Below are positions 24,746 through 32,961 of a DNA stretch of 64,000 nt, piece by piece. Under the pieces are notes generated by a model. The model was not told the DNA's origin and made no database searches. It worked only from the letters and a program-made list of their open reading frames with translations. Source of the DNA: Phytohabitans sp037414955 (GTDB lineage: Bacteria; Actinomycetota; Actinomycetes; Mycobacteriales; Micromonosporaceae); NCBI GenBank assembly GCA_037414955.1, contig JBBEWH010000193.1, forward strand, positions 19,463 to 83,462, read 5' to 3'. The translations under genes were made by a program, and so were the position numbers. Within the stretch, counting starts at the first letter, position 1, and each line of letters opens with the position of its first letter.

Positions 24746-25615
24746 GTGGGCGGGATCAAGGTGGGCACCGCGTCCTGGACGGACCGCACGCTGCTCGAAT
24801 CCGGCTGGTACCCGCCGGACGCCGACACCGCCGAGAAGCGGCTCGGCTTCTACGCCGAACGCTTCCCGCTGGTCGAGGTCGACGCCACCTACTACTCGCC
24901 ACCGGCCGAGCAGACCGCCGCCCTGTGGGCACAGCGCACCCCGCCCGGCTTCACGTTCAACATCAAGGCGTTCAGCCTGCTCACCAAGCACCCGACCAAG
25001 GTGTCCGCGATCTACAAGGACCTGCGGCCGGAGACCGACAAGAAGAACGTGTACCCCGACGACCTGCCGCCGCGGGCGTACGAGGAGGTGTGGGACCGCT
25101 TCCTGTCCGCGCTGGACCCGCTGGTCAAGGCCGGCAAGCTCGGCGCGGTGCTCTTCCAGTTCCCGCCGTGGTTCACCATCCGCCGCGACAACAAGCAGTA
25201 CCTGCTGGAGGTGCGGCGGCGTTGCGAGCCGCTGCCGGCGGTGTTCGAATTCCGGAACGCGTCGTGGTTCGAGGGCGCCAACCGCGACGAGACGCTGGAG
25301 TTCCTGCGGCAGCACCGCTTGCCGTACGTGAGCGTCGACATGCCGCAGGGGCACAAGTCGTCGATCCCGCCCGTGCTGGAGGCCACCGCCGACCTGGCCG
25401 TGGTGCGGTTCCACGGCCACAGTGACAAGTGGACCAGCAAGAACATCTACGAGAAGTTCGGCTATCTGTACTCGAAGCGGGAGCTGAAGGACTGGGCGCC
25501 CCAACTGCGCGAGCTGGCCGGCGAGGCGGGCGAGACGCACGTGTTGATGAACAACTGCTACTCCGACTACGCCCAGCGCAACGCCGCCCAACTCCTCGAC
25601 CTCCTCGACGCCTGA
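24746..25615 (+). CDS. DUF72 domain protein
   Basis: 289-residue TIM-barrel-like DUF72 protein, function unknown. Family motifs are KVGTASWTDRTLLESGWYPP at the N-terminus, PLVEVDATYYSPPAEQTAALW, FTFNIKAFSLLTKHP, LFQFPPWF, VFEFRNASWF, VVRFHGHSDKW and LMNNCYSDYAQRNA. A more divergent member is encoded at 32178-32915. The family may bind a nucleic acid or phosphosugar; there is no experimental basis here. The GTG at 24746 begins 18 nt after the MFS stop, so it may share its transcript. Confidence 0.94.
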   Translation: MGGIKVGTASWTDRTLLESGWYPPDADTAEKRLGFYAERFPLVEVDATYYSPPAEQTAALWAQRTPPGFTFNIKAFSLLTKHPTKVSAIYKDLRPETDKKNVYPDDLPPRAYEEVWDRFLSALDPLVKAGKLGAVLFQFPPWFTIRRDNKQYLLEVRRRCEPLPAVFEFRNASWFEGANRDETLEFLRQHRLPYVSVDMPQGHKSSIPPVLEATADLAVVRFHGHSDKWTSKNIYEKFGYLYSKRELKDWAPQLRELAGEAGETHVLMNNCYSDYAQRNAAQLLDLLDA

Positions 25616-25643
25616 CCAGGCCGCCGTCGAAGGACAACCCCGC

Positions 25644-25702
25644 CGATCAAGGGCTTGGGCACGTGGTTTGATCTCTGATCCGCGTGCCCAAGCCCTTGAT
25701 CG
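25644..25702. repeat. Family B inverted repeat, copy 2
   Basis: CGATCAAGGGCTTGGGCACG and CGTGCCCAAGCCCTTGATCG around TGGTTTGATCTCTGATCCG. A further CCCTTGATCGACGG motif follows 11 nt later. Confidence 0.92.
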
Positions 25703-25753
25703 ACCTACATTCCCTTGATCGACGGCGCCGGGCGATGACCCTCGCCACGCTTG

Positions 25754-25819
25754 CTTGATCATTGTCCCAAAACCTCAACGACACGCGGGATTTGTTGAGG
25801 TTTTGGGACAATGATCAAG
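25754..25819. repeat. Family C inverted repeat, copy 1
   Basis: Perfect 26-bp arms, CTTGATCATTGTCCCAAAAC onward, with a 14-nt loop. The second copy at 36268 keeps pairing despite an A-to-G change in the arm. Confidence 0.93.
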
Positions 25820-26157
25820 CCGGCCGCGTGGCCTACGGTCGCGCCGCACGGCGGGGCAGCGCACGCCGCGTCCGCGGTGTGGCCCGGCGCCTCGGTATGG
25901 CCTGGCGCTCGCAATGGTGCACGAAGCGCGGCAGGGCACGCCCATCGCAGGAGGCCGAAGCCCCGCATAGCGGGGCCCGACGCCCGCAGCGGGGCGCGGC
26001 GCGTAGCGTGTGGCGGCGCGCATCGGGCGGCGGCGGGTTTGGGCGCGGCGCGCAGCGTGTGGCGGCGAGCATCGGGCGCCGGCGGGTTTGGGCGCGGCGG
26101 GCAGCGGGCAGCGGGCCCAGCGGGACGCGGCGCGGCCGCGATCAAGGAGACCCGCGT

Positions 26158-26216
26158 CGATCAAGGGCTTGGGCACAGGGATCCGAGATCAAACCACGTG
26201 CCCAAGCCCTTGATCG
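26158..26216. repeat. Family B inverted repeat, copy 3 (reverse orientation)
   Basis: CGATCAAGGGCTTGGGCAC ... GTGCCCAAGCCCTTGATCG. The loop GGATCCGAGATCAAACC is the reverse complement of the loop in copies 1 and 2. An extra CGATCAAGGAGACC precedes it. Confidence 0.92.
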
Positions 26217-26296
26217 GCGGATGGGGCCTTGATCGGCGGGTGGGGCCTTGATCGGCGGGTGGGGCCTTGATCGGCGGGTGGGGCCTTGATCGGCGG
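26210..26296. repeat. 19-bp tandem array
   Basis: Unit TTGATCGGCGGGTGGGGCC, four full copies (the first with one change) and a partial fifth. The first unit starts with the end of the preceding family B repeat, so the array grew from that end. Confidence 0.92.
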
Positions 26297-26464
26297 CGCG
26301 GGTGCTGGAAGGTTGGTGCGGTGCTCATCACAGTGGGCGGTGAGGTGTCGCGAGTCCGGGGTTCGCAGGGGGGCGCGGTGCTCGCTCGCTGCTGGCGTGG
26401 TCGCGTTTTGGCAGGTCAGCGTGGGGGCTGGCGGCCGGGACGGGCATCATAGCGACCCCGGCCC

Positions 26465-26525
26465 GTGCATGCACGCGCATTAGATGCGCGAGAAACTTGT
26501 GCGTAGACACTTCATGCACGTGCAT
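26465..26525 (+). promoter_or_regulatory. Three palindromic operator candidates before MFS exporter
   Basis: GTGCATGCAC (26465-26474), GCGCATTAGATGCGC (26475-26489) and ATGCACGTGCAT (26514-26525). They share TGCAT/GCGCAT half-sites, and the last one abuts the TAGTCT -10 box. This strongly suggests repression by a TetR- or MarR-type regulator encoded elsewhere. Confidence 0.6.
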
Positions 26526-26526
26526 C

Positions 26527-26532
26527 TAGTCT
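26527..26532 (+). promoter_or_regulatory. -10 element TAGTCT, leaderless start
   Basis: TAGTCT ends 7 nt before the GTG at 26540. There is no Shine-Dalgarno sequence. Confidence 0.6.
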
Positions 26533-26539
26533 TCGTCTC

Positions 26540-28021
26540 GTGCCTATCACCGAAGCCTCCACCGCTCCGGCGGTCGCGACCGCGACCGCCCCCTCGCCCG
26601 CGCCCGTTCCCGCCGCGCCCGCGGTACAACGCTGGACGCCTCGGCTCTGGGGCGTGCTCGCGGTCCTGTGCATCGTGCTGTTCCTCGACGGCCTCGACGT
26701 GTCCATGGTCGGCGTGGCGCTGCCGTCCATCGGCGCGGACCTGGGTATGTCGACCACCTCGCTGCAGTGGATCGTCAACGGTTACGTCCTCGGCTACGGC
26801 GGCCTGCTGCTGCTCGGCGGCCGCACCGCGGACCTGCTGGGCCGGCGCCGGATCTTCCTGATCGCGCTCGCCGTCTTCGCCGTGGCGTCGCTCGTCGGCG
26901 GCCTGGTCGACGACGGGACCCTGCTCATCGTCACGCGCTTCGTCAAGGGCCTCGCGGCGGCCTTCACGGCGCCGACCGCGATGTCCATCCTGACCACGAA
27001 CTTCCAGGAGGGTCCGGCCCGGAACCGGGCGCTGTCGATCTTCACCGTCTTCGGTGCCAGCGGCTACTCCTCCGGCCTCATCTTCGGCGGGCTGCTGACC
27101 AGCCTCGGCTGGCGGTGGACGTTCCTCATCCCGGTGCCGCTGGCGATCGGGGCCCTGGTGGCCGGGGCCATGCTGATCCCGCGCGACCGGCCGGCCGCCG
27201 AGGGCGGCCACGACCTGGTCGGCGCGACCACCCTGACCGCCGGCATGTTGCTCGCGGTGTACACCGTGGTCTCCGCGCCGGACCGTGGCTGGCTCGACCC
27301 GGTCACCCTGGGATCGGCCGTGGTCGCGGCGCTGTTGCTGATCGCCTTCGTCGTGACCGAGAACCGGATCGCGCACCCGCTGATCCGGCTCGGCATCCTC
27401 CGGATCGGCTCGATCGTGCGGGCCAACCTGAGCATCGTCGCGCTCTTCGGCTCGTACCTGAGCTTCCAGTTCATGATGACGCTGTACCTGCAGGACGCGC
27501 GGGGTTGGGCGCCGCTGCGGGTGGCGCTCGCCCTGCTGCCCGCCGGGCTCCTGGTCGCGTTCACCTCACCGGTCGTCGGCGGGCTCATCAGCCGGTACGG
27601 CTCCCAGCGGCTGATCAACAGCGCGATGGTCTCGCTCACCCTCGGCTATGGATGGTTCCTGCTGACGGCCGGCAACACGCCGCACTACCTGCTGGCCGTG
27701 CTGCCCACCATGCTGCTGCTCGGCGGCGGGTTCGCGTTCGGCTTCAGCTCCATCATGGCGCAGGCGACCGAGGGCATCGACGACTCCGAGCAGGGGCTCG
27801 CCGCCGGCCTGGTGCAGACTTCCGGCCAGGTCGGGGCGGCCCTGGTCCTCGCCGTGGTCACCGCGCTGATCGCGGCCGACCGGCCGGCCGGCGCGGCCGC
27901 CGACTTCAGCCAGTACCACTCGGGGATCAACCTGGTCGCCGGCGTCGCGCTGGTGGGCCTGCTGCTCAACCTCGTACCGCTCCTCAAGCGCAACCGCGAC
28001 CGCGCCGCGGCCGCCGCGTAG
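26540..28021 (+). CDS. MFS drug exporter, DHA2 (14-TM) family
   Basis: 493 residues. A Pro/Ala-rich cytoplasmic N-terminus of about 35 residues is followed by fourteen hydrophobic segments. Motifs: FLDGLDVSMVGVALPSIGAD (motif D1-like), LLLGGRTADLLGRRRIFL (motif A) and GASGYSSGLIFGGLLTSLGW (antiporter motif C region). It probably exports a hydrophobic compound using the proton gradient. The promoter carries three palindromes, implying ligand-controlled repression; no regulator gene is adjacent. A long-loop family A element follows 7 nt after the stop. Confidence 0.95.
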   Translation: MPITEASTAPAVATATAPSPAPVPAAPAVQRWTPRLWGVLAVLCIVLFLDGLDVSMVGVALPSIGADLGMSTTSLQWIVNGYVLGYGGLLLLGGRTADLLGRRRIFLIALAVFAVASLVGGLVDDGTLLIVTRFVKGLAAAFTAPTAMSILTTNFQEGPARNRALSIFTVFGASGYSSGLIFGGLLTSLGWRWTFLIPVPLAIGALVAGAMLIPRDRPAAEGGHDLVGATTLTAGMLLAVYTVVSAPDRGWLDPVTLGSAVVAALLLIAFVVTENRIAHPLIRLGILRIGSIVRANLSIVALFGSYLSFQFMMTLYLQDARGWAPLRVALALLPAGLLVAFTSPVVGGLISRYGSQRLINSAMVSLTLGYGWFLLTAGNTPHYLLAVLPTMLLLGGGFAFGFSSIMAQATEGIDDSEQGLAAGLVQTSGQVGAALVLAVVTALIAADRPAGAAADFSQYHSGINLVAGVALVGLLLNLVPLLKRNRDRAAAAA

Positions 28022-28028
28022 CGCTCTC

Positions 28029-28146
28029 ATGATCAGGGCGTGCCCCCCGGCGTGAGAAAGGACGGAGGGGCGCCCGGGTGATGGGGGGGCACAGCACCGG
28101 GGCGCCCCCCCCGTCGTCATACCGACGTGAGGGACGCCCTGATCAT
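28029..28146. repeat. Family A palindrome, copy 10, long-loop form
   Basis: 118 bp. ATGATCAGGGCGTGCC and GGGACGCCCTGATCAT enclose about 60 extra GC-rich bases, inserted at the same inner position as in the copy at 13536. It lies between convergent genes and supplies the TGA of the leftward gene. Confidence 0.87.
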
Positions 28147-29147
28147 GGGGTGCGGAGGGCGGCGGCGGCCTCGTCGTAGAGGAAGGGCAGGCAGCAGTAC
28201 CGGCGGCCCTGGGTCACCGGCGTCACCTCGTGCTGGAGCGAGCAGGAGAACACGAGCGCCCCGCCGGCGGGCACGTCGTACCGGCGGGTGCTGAACTCCG
28301 GGAAGCGCAGCTGCCCACCCTCGTACTCGCCGGTGTTGAGGTTGATGCTCACCGCGAAGCGGCGGTGCGCGGTGGCCGGCGTGGTGTTGTCCCGGTGCGC
28401 GCGGAAGAACCCGCGCTCGTCGGCGTCGTAACGCGCGACCAGATAGCGCTCGATGCGCGTCGCGTCGAACTGGAACGCCTTCCGGATCTCCGGCACCAGG
28501 CGGCGCACGATCCGCTCGCGCAGCTCCTGCCGCAGCACGTCGTCGGCGATGACCACGTCGCGGCGGCGCTTGAAGGTCGGGTCGTCGACGAGCGCGACCC
28601 GGCCGTCCGGCGTGGCGCGCATGAGGCCGCTGGGCTGCCCGCCGGTGCGCGCGTGGTGCCGGATCAGCTCGTCGCACAGCGCGGGTTCGACCACGTCCGG
28701 CACGATCAGCACGGGCGCGTCCAGGCCGGCGGCGTCGAGCGCCGGCAGGCCGGTCACCAGGTCCACCACGGACTGTGGGGTGAGGTCGGTCGCCGGGTGC
28801 CGGCCGAGCACCCGCAGGTTGGGAGACAGGACGTAGGTCGCCGGGTGGCCGTACGCGCGGGCGATCGCCCCGGAAGGGTCGCGGGCGTACCGCATGCCGG
28901 CCGGCACCGCGCGGAGGGCCGCCGCCGGCGGACCGGTCCCGACGCCCACGAACGTGGCCCGGCGGTCGTCGAACGGGGTCGGGTCGGTGCGGGCGACCGC
29001 CTCGAACAGCCCGCCGGACGGGCCCGCGGCGGAGCCGAGGAAGCTCAGCACGACGTATCGCCCGGCCACCGAGTCCAGCCGGAACGGCGTGCCGTCGGGC
29101 GCGGGCGCCACGAACAGCGGCGCCGGGTCACCGCGCTGCGGGGACAT
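28143..29147 (-). CDS. Peroxiredoxin-like domain fused to 2OG-Fe(II) oxygenase
   Basis: 334 residues with two domains. Residues 1-130 resemble the AhpC/TSA fold (RGDPAPLFVAPAPDGTPFRL, YVVLSFLGSA, YVLSPNLRVLG), but the catalytic Cys position is Ser/Gly-rich (SAAGPSGG), so peroxidase activity is unlikely. Residues 150-330 are a prolyl-4-hydroxylase-type dioxygenase: iron ligands His and Asp in FFRAHRDNT, the distal His in LQHEVTPVTQGRRY, whose Arg would bind 2-oxoglutarate. It probably hydroxylates a protein or small molecule. It lies 2 nt downstream of a small exported protein gene. Confidence 0.92.
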   Translation of the reverse strand: MSPQRGDPAPLFVAPAPDGTPFRLDSVAGRYVVLSFLGSAAGPSGGLFEAVARTDPTPFDDRRATFVGVGTGPPAAALRAVPAGMRYARDPSGAIARAYGHPATYVLSPNLRVLGRHPATDLTPQSVVDLVTGLPALDAAGLDAPVLIVPDVVEPALCDELIRHHARTGGQPSGLMRATPDGRVALVDDPTFKRRRDVVIADDVLRQELRERIVRRLVPEIRKAFQFDATRIERYLVARYDADERGFFRAHRDNTTPATAHRRFAVSINLNTGEYEGGQLRFPEFSTRRYDVPAGGALVFSCSLQHEVTPVTQGRRYCCLPFLYDEAAAALRTP

Positions 29148-29149
29148 GG

Positions 29150-29416
29150 CTACAGCCGATCGTCGTCGGCGCCGGACGGCGGCGGCACCAGGGTGTCGTT
29201 GCCGTCCGGCTCCGCGCCGAACAGGACGCCCGCCGCGCCGCCCGCCGGGCCGTCGCCGACAGCGCCGTCGCCGACCGTGCGGTCGCCGGCCACGGTGTCG
29301 CTCGCGACGATCAGGGTCGGTGCCGCCGCGGGCGGCGCTAACAGGTCGTCGCCGGCGGCGCCGGCGGTCGCGCCAACGACCAGCGGCAGCACCAGCATCC
29401 AGTCTTTGCGCATCAT
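29150..29416 (-). CDS. Small exported hypothetical protein
   Basis: 88 residues, no family recognised. A signal peptide-like start (MMRKDWMLVLPLVVGATAGA) is followed by a Gly/Ala/Asp-rich low-complexity chain (DTVAGDRTVGDGAVGDGPAG) without cysteines. Its stop is 2 nt from the start of the oxygenase fusion gene, which supports a real operon. ATG 29416 or the next ATG at 29413 may be used. It could be a substrate or a cell-surface peptide; this is only a guess from position. Confidence 0.6.
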   Translation of the reverse strand: MMRKDWMLVLPLVVGATAGAAGDDLLAPPAAAPTLIVASDTVAGDRTVGDGAVGDGPAGGAAGVLFGAEPDGNDTLVPPPSGADDDRL

Positions 29417-29481
29417 GCCGTGACGGTATCGGCGCCCCCCTTTCAGAACCCTTTCACGGCCGTACCGGAATACTCACGTCC

Positions 29482-30687
29482 ATGGGTGATCTGCTGTTGC
29501 GGGGTGGCCGGCCGTGGGGGAGCGACGGGCCGGCGGACATCCTGATCCGGGACGGCGTGCTGACCAGGGTCGAGCCGCGCGTCGACCCGCTGGACGCGCC
29601 CGGCGCGGAGATGCTGGACGCGCCCGGCGCCGAGGTGCTGGACGTGTCCGGCCAGCTGGTGCTGCCCGGCCTCGTCGAGGCGCACTGCCACCTGGACAAG
29701 ACGCTGTACGGCGGGCCGTGGGTGCCGCACACCGCCGGCGACGCCCTCGCCGACCGGATCGCGAACGAGCGCGGGCGGCGCGGCGAGCTCGGCGTGCCGG
29801 ACGTGGACCGGATCGTCGCCCTGCTGGAGCGGATGATCGCCGCCGGCACCACGCACGTGCGCACCCACACCGACATCGACCCCGCCCTCGGACTGTCCGG
29901 TGTGGCGGCCGTCCACGCCGCGGCGGAGCGGCTCGCCGGCCGGATCGACGTGCGGCAGGTGGCGTTCCCGCAGTACGGCGTGCTGACCAACCCGGGCACC
30001 GCCGAGCTGCTGGCCGAGGCGCTCGAGTCCGGGGTGGACGCCGTCGGCGGGCTGGACCCGGCCGGCATCGACCGGGACCCGGTGGGCCACCTCGACGTGG
30101 TGTTCGGGCTCGCCGAGCGGCACGACGCGGCGGTCGACATCCACCTGCACGACGGCGGCTCGCTCGGCACCTGGCAGCTGGAGCTGATCGCCGCGCGCAC
30201 CGCCGCGCTCGGGCTCGGCGGGCGGGTGGCGGTCAGCCACGCGTACGGGCTCGGCCAGGCCGACCGGTCCACTCAGGAGCGGATCGCCGACCTGCTGGCC
30301 GCCGCCGGGGTCGCGGTGGTCACGGCGGCCGTGTACGACTTCCCGGTGGCGCCGGTGAAGGTGTTGCGGGCGGCCGGCGTGACCGTCGCGTGTGGACACG
30401 ACGGGATCCGCGACCTGTGGGGCCCGTACGGCAGCGGCGACATGCTGGAGCGGGCCATGCACCTGGCGTACCGCAGCACGTTCCGGCGGGACGCCGACAT
30501 CGAGCTGGCGCTCGAGGCCGCCACCTACGGCGGGGCGGCGCTGCTGGGGCTGCCCGGGTACGGGCTGGTGCCGGGTGCGCCGGCCGACCTGGTGGTCGTG
30601 GCCGCGGGTACCCCGGCGGAGGCGGTCGTGACCCGCCCACCGCGCACCCTCGTCCTCAAGGCCGGCCGGGTCGTCACCGCCTCCTGA
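29482..30687 (+). CDS. Amidohydrolase family, cytosine deaminase-like
   Basis: 401-residue metal-dependent hydrolase. The first metal pair is in VEAHCHLDKTLYGGPW, the motif typical of the CodA-like branch. Then follow THVRTHTDIDP, VDIHLHDGG (His ligand), VAVSHAYGLG and the catalytic Asp in CGHDGIRDLWGPYG. The small beta domain is split between both ends. The substrate may be a pyrimidine or another cyclic amide. An in-frame 24-bp tandem duplication gives LDAPGAEMLDAPGAEVLD near residue 43. A perfect stem-loop overlaps its stop. Confidence 0.93.
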   Translation: MGDLLLRGGRPWGSDGPADILIRDGVLTRVEPRVDPLDAPGAEMLDAPGAEVLDVSGQLVLPGLVEAHCHLDKTLYGGPWVPHTAGDALADRIANERGRRGELGVPDVDRIVALLERMIAAGTTHVRTHTDIDPALGLSGVAAVHAAAERLAGRIDVRQVAFPQYGVLTNPGTAELLAEALESGVDAVGGLDPAGIDRDPVGHLDVVFGLAERHDAAVDIHLHDGGSLGTWQLELIAARTAALGLGGRVAVSHAYGLGQADRSTQERIADLLAAAGVAVVTAAVYDFPVAPVKVLRAAGVTVACGHDGIRDLWGPYGSGDMLERAMHLAYRSTFRRDADIELALEAATYGGAALLGLPGYGLVPGAPADLVVVAAGTPAEAVVTRPPRTLVLKAGRVVTAS

Positions 30688-30716
30688 GGAGGGCGCCGGA
30701 GCGCCCTCCTCAGGAG
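30681..30716 (+). terminator. Stem-loop at amidohydrolase stop
   Basis: CTCCTGAGGAGGGCGC and its exact complement around CGGA, with the TGA inside the left arm. It lies between convergent genes and can serve both. Confidence 0.85.
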
Positions 30717-30722
30717 CGGCCA

Positions 30723-32072
30723 TCAGCCGCAGGGCGTCGGGCAGTTCAAGGAGGTGAGCTTGTTGGTGTGGACGAAGGTGCCCACCGAGTTGCCGGTGGC
30801 CAGCCCGTCGTCGACGTCGAACTGGTAGTGCACGCCGAGGTAGATCCGGGCCTGACCGTGCTCGGTGACCGCCTGGTTGATGCTGGTGAAGCTGCGGAGC
30901 ACGCCCGGCGGCAGGTGCGGGTCCTCGGTGCCGACGGTGAAGCTGATCCCGTCGCCGACCTCGCGCTTGAGCACCGCGCCCCAGGCCGCCGCGAACGCCG
31001 AGTGGCCGGACACCCAGGCCGGGAAGCACGGCGTGACGCTGACGTTGTTGCGGTCGGAGGAGAGCGGCAGCCAGGTCGGGTCGGGGTTGGTGGCGTCCTG
31101 CTGGATCGCCGTCACCGGCCGCCACAGGTCGATCGGGGTCAGGTATTTCGTGTCCCAGACCGCGATCGCGGCGTCGGCCAGCGAGAGCGCCACGAGCGCG
31201 AACACCCGGGACAGCCGCACCGGGTCGGTGATCCGGGACTGCGTGATGGACCGGGTGTGGTCGAGCAGCAGGCCCGGCGGCTTGTACGTGCCGTCCAGGT
31301 CGTTGGCCCAGAACCACGCGATGGTGGTCTGCTCGGCCGTGCGCGTGGTGGAGTCGACCCGGCCGAGGCTGCGCACCTGGGCCAGATTGGCCGCGTACAG
31401 CGGGCTGGCCAGCAGCGCCGGGTAGGTGGTGTGGCCGCCGGGCAGTGGCCGGCGGAACTGCGCGCCGGAGTTGAGCGCGAACGGCCGCACGTTGCCCCAG
31501 CCGGGCGTGGTCGCGGTGCACGGCGGGTTGCCGGTGGGCCGCCACGCGCCGGGCACCCCGTCCGGCGTGTAGCCGGGGTTGACCGTGGACCCGTCGTTGG
31601 CCCGGTTCTGCCGGTACCCCGTCACCACCAGGTCGGCCAGCCGCCGCGCCGCCGCCTGCGGCGCACCGGTGCCGTGCCGGTCGGCGAACCGCTGGTCGAT
31701 CAGCGCGCGGTGTGCCGGGAAGAGGTCGACCAGCAGGTCATGGGCGGTCAGCCCGGCGGCCAGGTCGTCGTCGACCGACGGGTCCACCAGCCACAGCGTC
31801 AGGTAGTTGTGGTAGCCGTTGCCGGTGGCGTCCCGCTTGCTCCACCAGGCCGAGTTGATCGTGTCGAAGACGGCGGCGTGCATGATCGCGCCCGCTCGGG
31901 ACAGTGTGGTGGGCGCGCCGCCCTGCCGGCGGAAGAGGTCGAGTAGGAGGTCGTTCCAGTAGTACACGGTGCTGGCGGTCGCTGGCGCGGCCGGTGCCCG
32001 CTCGGGCACCGCCACGATGGCACCGGTCGCGGCGAGCAGCGCCGCGAGCAGGACGCCAAGGCGTCGTCGCAT
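30723..32072 (-). CDS. Exported vanadium-dependent haloperoxidase-like PAP2 protein
   Basis: 449 residues with a signal peptide (LGVLLAALLAATGAIVAV). The C-terminal half has the vanadate/phosphate site of the PAP2 superfamily: LTPIDLWRPVTAI (Lys/Arg motif 1), PCFPAWVSGHSAFAAAW (motif 2 with Ser-Gly-His) and ARIYLGVHYQFDVDDG (motif 3 with Arg and His). This form occurs in the secreted vanadium haloperoxidase family of actinomycetes. It is either a haloperoxidase or an acid phosphatase; length and layout favour the former. GGGGATCC precedes the ATG at 32072. Confidence 0.93.
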   Translation of the reverse strand: MRRRLGVLLAALLAATGAIVAVPERAPAAPATASTVYYWNDLLLDLFRRQGGAPTTLSRAGAIMHAAVFDTINSAWWSKRDATGNGYHNYLTLWLVDPSVDDDLAAGLTAHDLLVDLFPAHRALIDQRFADRHGTGAPQAAARRLADLVVTGYRQNRANDGSTVNPGYTPDGVPGAWRPTGNPPCTATTPGWGNVRPFALNSGAQFRRPLPGGHTTYPALLASPLYAANLAQVRSLGRVDSTTRTAEQTTIAWFWANDLDGTYKPPGLLLDHTRSITQSRITDPVRLSRVFALVALSLADAAIAVWDTKYLTPIDLWRPVTAIQQDATNPDPTWLPLSSDRNNVSVTPCFPAWVSGHSAFAAAWGAVLKREVGDGISFTVGTEDPHLPPGVLRSFTSINQAVTEHGQARIYLGVHYQFDVDDGLATGNSVGTFVHTNKLTSLNCPTPCG

Positions 32073-32177
32073 GAGGATCCCCCGTTCCGTACATGTGTTC
32101 GAGTGCGTGGGATAGACCCTAAGTCATGCGCGGTCCGGTGACCATAGACCCTGCTGGATCCAGCAACGCTTTCGCGG

Positions 32178-32915
32178 TCAGGGGGTGCGGGTGACGGCGA
32201 GGTCGCGGCGGCGGGCCAGTGCCGCCAGCGCGCTCGCGTCGACCACCGCGGCCCCGCCGGGATCGTTGTTGAAGAACACGTACGTGTCCGCCGCCGGGTC
32301 GAGCCGGTCCACCCAGGAGCGGAGCGCGGCGCGCCCGTACCGCGGCCGGGGCGTGGCCCGCCCCTCGTGCAGCCGCAGGTACGCCCAGGTGGCCGTGCGC
32401 CACAGCGGCGTCACCGGCCGGCCCTCGCGGTCGGCCCAGCACAGCGCCGCGCCGCGCGCGGTCAGCACGTCGCGGATCTCGTCGGTCCACCACGACGGGT
32501 GGCGGGGCTCGACGGCGACCCGCACGCCCGGCGGGAACAGCGCGAGCGTCCGGTCCAGCGCCGCCGCGTCGGCGCGCAGCGTCGGCGGCAGCTGCACGAG
32601 GACCGGGCCGAGGCGGTCGCCGAGCGCGGTGGCGCGGTCCAGGAACCGGGCGACCGGCTCCTCGGGGTCGCGCAGCCGCTTGATGTGTGTGAGGTAGCGG
32701 CTCATCTTCACCGCGACGCAGAAGTCGCCGGGCGTGCGGTCCCGCCACGCCGCGAACGTGTCCCGTTCCGGCAGCCGGTAGAACGCGTTGTTCACCTCGA
32801 CGGTGGCGAAGTGGGCCGCGTAGTGCTCCAACCAGCGCCGCTGCGGCAGCCCGTCCGGGTAGAACCGGCCGCGCCAGTCCCGGTACTGCCACCCGGACGT
32901 CCCGACGAGTATCAC
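32178..32915 (-). CDS. DUF72 domain protein
   Basis: 245 residues, shorter than the DUF72 protein at 24746 and of a different subgroup. Motifs: VGTSGWQYRDWRGRFYPDGL, ATVEVNNAFYRLPERDTFAAW, DFCVAVKMSRYLTHIKRL, LVQLPPTL, VAVEPRHPSWW, YLRLHEGR and YVFFNNDPGG. Function unknown. The GTG at 32915 gives the family's normal N-terminus; the frame stays open far upstream but that part is antisense to the kinase gene. It is divergent from the kinase with a 46-bp gap. Confidence 0.93.
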   Translation of the reverse strand: MILVGTSGWQYRDWRGRFYPDGLPQRRWLEHYAAHFATVEVNNAFYRLPERDTFAAWRDRTPGDFCVAVKMSRYLTHIKRLRDPEEPVARFLDRATALGDRLGPVLVQLPPTLRADAAALDRTLALFPPGVRVAVEPRHPSWWTDEIRDVLTARGAALCWADREGRPVTPLWRTATWAYLRLHEGRATPRPRYGRAALRSWVDRLDPAADTYVFFNNDPGGAAVVDASALAALARRRDLAVTRTP

Positions 32916-32961
32916 GCACTCCTGGTTCCCGGAAGGTGCCGGCTTTACCCTGGTGGGTGGG

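Larger units (their letters stand above)
25616..26539. other. Gene-free hairpin and tandem-repeat island
   Basis: About 920 bp with no credible gene. In order: family B copy 2, family C copy 1, a GC-rich stretch (25830-26140) with repeated GCGGCGGGTTTGGGCGCG motifs, family B copy 3 in reverse orientation, a 19-bp tandem array, then the palindromic promoter region of the exporter. Open frames here have repetitive Arg/Ala/Gly composition in all frames. Confidence 0.75.

Noticed and set aside
22729..25425. 898-codon open frame on the plus strand
   Set aside because: It is an out-of-frame shadow of the fusion gene and DUF72 gene; the translation is Arg/Gly/Pro-rich without any domain.
25762..26251. 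Overlapping open frames of Arg/Ala/Gly composition in the hairpin island
   Set aside because: All frames give repetitive sequence and cross several inverted repeats; composition is that of GC-rich non-coding DNA.
26210..26296. Possible CRISPR array
   Set aside because: The 19-bp units are directly adjacent without spacers, and no cas genes occur in the window. The same holds for the 10-bp and 38-bp arrays.
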